Below, piece by piece: positions 63,084-64,000 of a stretch of 64,000 nucleotides of DNA. The notes beneath the pieces are model-generated. The model did no database searches. It was not told where the DNA came from and saw only the letters and a program-made list of their open reading frames with translations. Made by a program: the position numbers and the translations under genes. How positions within the stretch are numbered: position 1 is the stretch's first letter; every line of letters starts with the position of its first letter. The DNA comes from Marinobacter alexandrii (lineage in GTDB: Bacteria; Pseudomonadota; Gammaproteobacteria; Pseudomonadales; Oleiphilaceae): positions 474,001 to 538,000 of the forward strand of contig NZ_SWKM01000014.1 in NCBI RefSeq assembly GCF_005871205.1, given 5' to 3'.

Positions 63084-64000
63084 GTGGAACGCGAATCGAT
63101 GGAGTTTGATGTTCTTATCGTCGGCGGCGGGCCTGCAGGCCTGTCGGCAGCTTGCCGTGTCATGCAGTTGGCACAGGAAGCTGGCGAAGAACTCACCGTA
63201 TGCGTGGTAGAGAAAGGTTCCGAAATCGGCGCGCACATCCTTGCCGGTACCGTGTTCGAGCCCACTGCCCTCAACGAACTCTTCCCGGATTGGAAAGAGA
63301 AAGGTGCCCCGCTGAATACGCCGGTCACCCGCGACGACATCTTCCTGCTGAAGAACCAGGAAAAAGCCACGAAGATCCCGAATGGTTTCGTGCCCAAGAA
63401 CATGCACAACCATGGCAACTACATTATTAGCCTGGGCAACCTGTGCCGCTGGCTGGCCGAACAGGCCGAACAGCTGGGTGTTGAGGTTTACCCTGGCTTC
63501 GCCGCTTCCGAGACCATTGTCGAGGATGGCCAGGTTAAGGGCATCATCACCGGTGACATGGGCGTAGCCCGTGACGGCTCCGAGAAAGACGGCTACATGC
63601 CGGGCATGGAGCTACGCGCCAAGTACACCCTGTTTACGGAAGGCTGCCGCGGTCACCTGGGCAAGCGCCTGATCAATGACTTCAAACTCGACGAAGGCAA
63701 GGATCCCCAACACTACGGCATCGGCATTAAAGAGCTGTGGGACATTGATCCTGCCAAGCACGAGCCAGGCCTGGTCGTACACACTACAGGCTGGCCGCTG
63801 AGTGAATCCGGTACAACCGGCGGCTCTTTCCTTTATCACCTGGAAAATGGTCAGGTTTACGTGGGCCTGATCACCGATCTGTCCTACAGCAACCCGCACC
63901 TGAGTCCGTTTGAAGAATTCCAGCGCCTCAAGCTGCACCCGGAGATCTCCAAGTACCTGGAAGGCGGCAAGCGTGTTTCCTACGGCGCCCGTGCTATCTC
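63084..64000 (+). CDS. Electron transfer flavoprotein-ubiquinone oxidoreductase (partial, runs off the right edge)
   Basis: The frame opens at GTG 63084 (GAGGAG upstream) and is still open at base 64000, giving 305 residues of about 550. The start is MERESMEFDVLIVGGGPAGL, an FAD-binding Rossmann motif, followed by GAHILAGTVFEP and LGNLCRWLAEQAE, FTEGCRGHLGKRL and GWPLSESGTTGGSFLYH, all typical of ETF-QO. The enzyme passes electrons from ETF into the ubiquinone pool at the inner membrane. The 4Fe-4S cluster domain lies beyond the window. It diverges from etfBA. Confidence 0.95.
   Translation, partial: MERESMEFDVLIVGGGPAGLSAACRVMQLAQEAGEELTVCVVEKGSEIGAHILAGTVFEPTALNELFPDWKEKGAPLNTPVTRDDIFLLKNQEKATKIPNGFVPKNMHNHGNYIISLGNLCRWLAEQAEQLGVEVYPGFAASETIVEDGQVKGIITGDMGVARDGSEKDGYMPGMELRAKYTLFTEGCRGHLGKRLINDFKLDEGKDPQHYGIGIKELWDIDPAKHEPGLVVHTTGWPLSESGTTGGSFLYHLENGQVYVGLITDLSYSNPHLSPFEEFQRLKLHPEISKYLEGGKRVSYGARAI

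Noticed and set aside
1-64000. CRISPR arrays, rRNA genes and insertion sequences
   Set aside because: No regularly spaced 25-40-base repeats, no rRNA sequence and no transposase frame were found.

Overview
The window reads as a chromosomal segment of a marine, aerobic, oil- or lipid-associated gammaproteobacterium, most likely Marinobacter or a close relative. This is judged from protein flavour and gene content: ETF/ETF-QO, a cyanide-insensitive-type bd oxidase with CydDC, AcpH, RlmA, RecQ, a fused SelD, and GNAT-nitrilase. No 16S gene is present, so the genus is inference.

Region 1 (1-13.1 kb) is an accessory island. Seven tightly coupled plus-strand genes (234-12220) encode a TerY-like VWA protein, a PP2C phosphatase, a kinase with a zinc ribbon, a UPF1-like SF1 helicase, an unrecognised protein ending in a HEPN-like R-N-x3-H motif, a McrB-like AAA+ ATPase with a long coiled coil, and a McrC/DUF2357-like zinc-ribbon protein. 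Stop and start codons overlap or nearly touch throughout, so it is a single operon. It resembles the predicted TerY-P triads linked to DNA-processing proteins and is the best candidate for an uncharacterised defence system. A convergent tyrosine recombinase follows.

Region 2 (13.2-16.7 kb) is a poorly conserved patch: small hypothetical genes, a patatin phospholipase, AGTACTTGTTGTGG-type direct repeats, a receiver-domain remnant with an internal deletion and a DUF1127-like gene. It looks like the scar of successive insertions.

Region 3 (16.8-35 kb) is ordinary chromosome: an MscS-family channel, a DUF3336 patatin lipase, a retropepsin-like protease, AcpH, an outer-membrane barrel, TrkH, glycogen synthase, a carboxylesterase, an acyltransferase, RecQ, a DUF4442 thioesterase-like protein, a chemoreceptor, a GNAT-nitrilase fusion and a PilZ-like protein.

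Region 4 (35.1-42.2 kb) is a selenium locus. A flavoprotein-SelD fusion makes selenophosphate. A convergent SenB-type glycosyltransferase would use it to make a selenosugar. A divergent PhnD/PhnC/PhnE-like transporter of the putative selenate type would import selenium. No SenA is visible.

Region 5 (42.4-64 kb) holds hypothetical membrane proteins, an ABC-2 exporter, DUF192 and ECHDC3-like proteins, a 47-aa membrane peptide, a DMT permease, a GGDEF-EAL protein, tRNA-Leu(TAA), a methyltransferase, the bd-oxidase operon cioAB-cydDC, a trans-acting enoyl-reductase-like protein, RlmA, and the electron-transfer-flavoprotein module. In that module etfBA diverges from the ETF-QO gene across a 527-bp spacer carrying a perfect 20-bp palindrome of TetR/PsrA type. 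The ETF-QO gene runs off the right edge.
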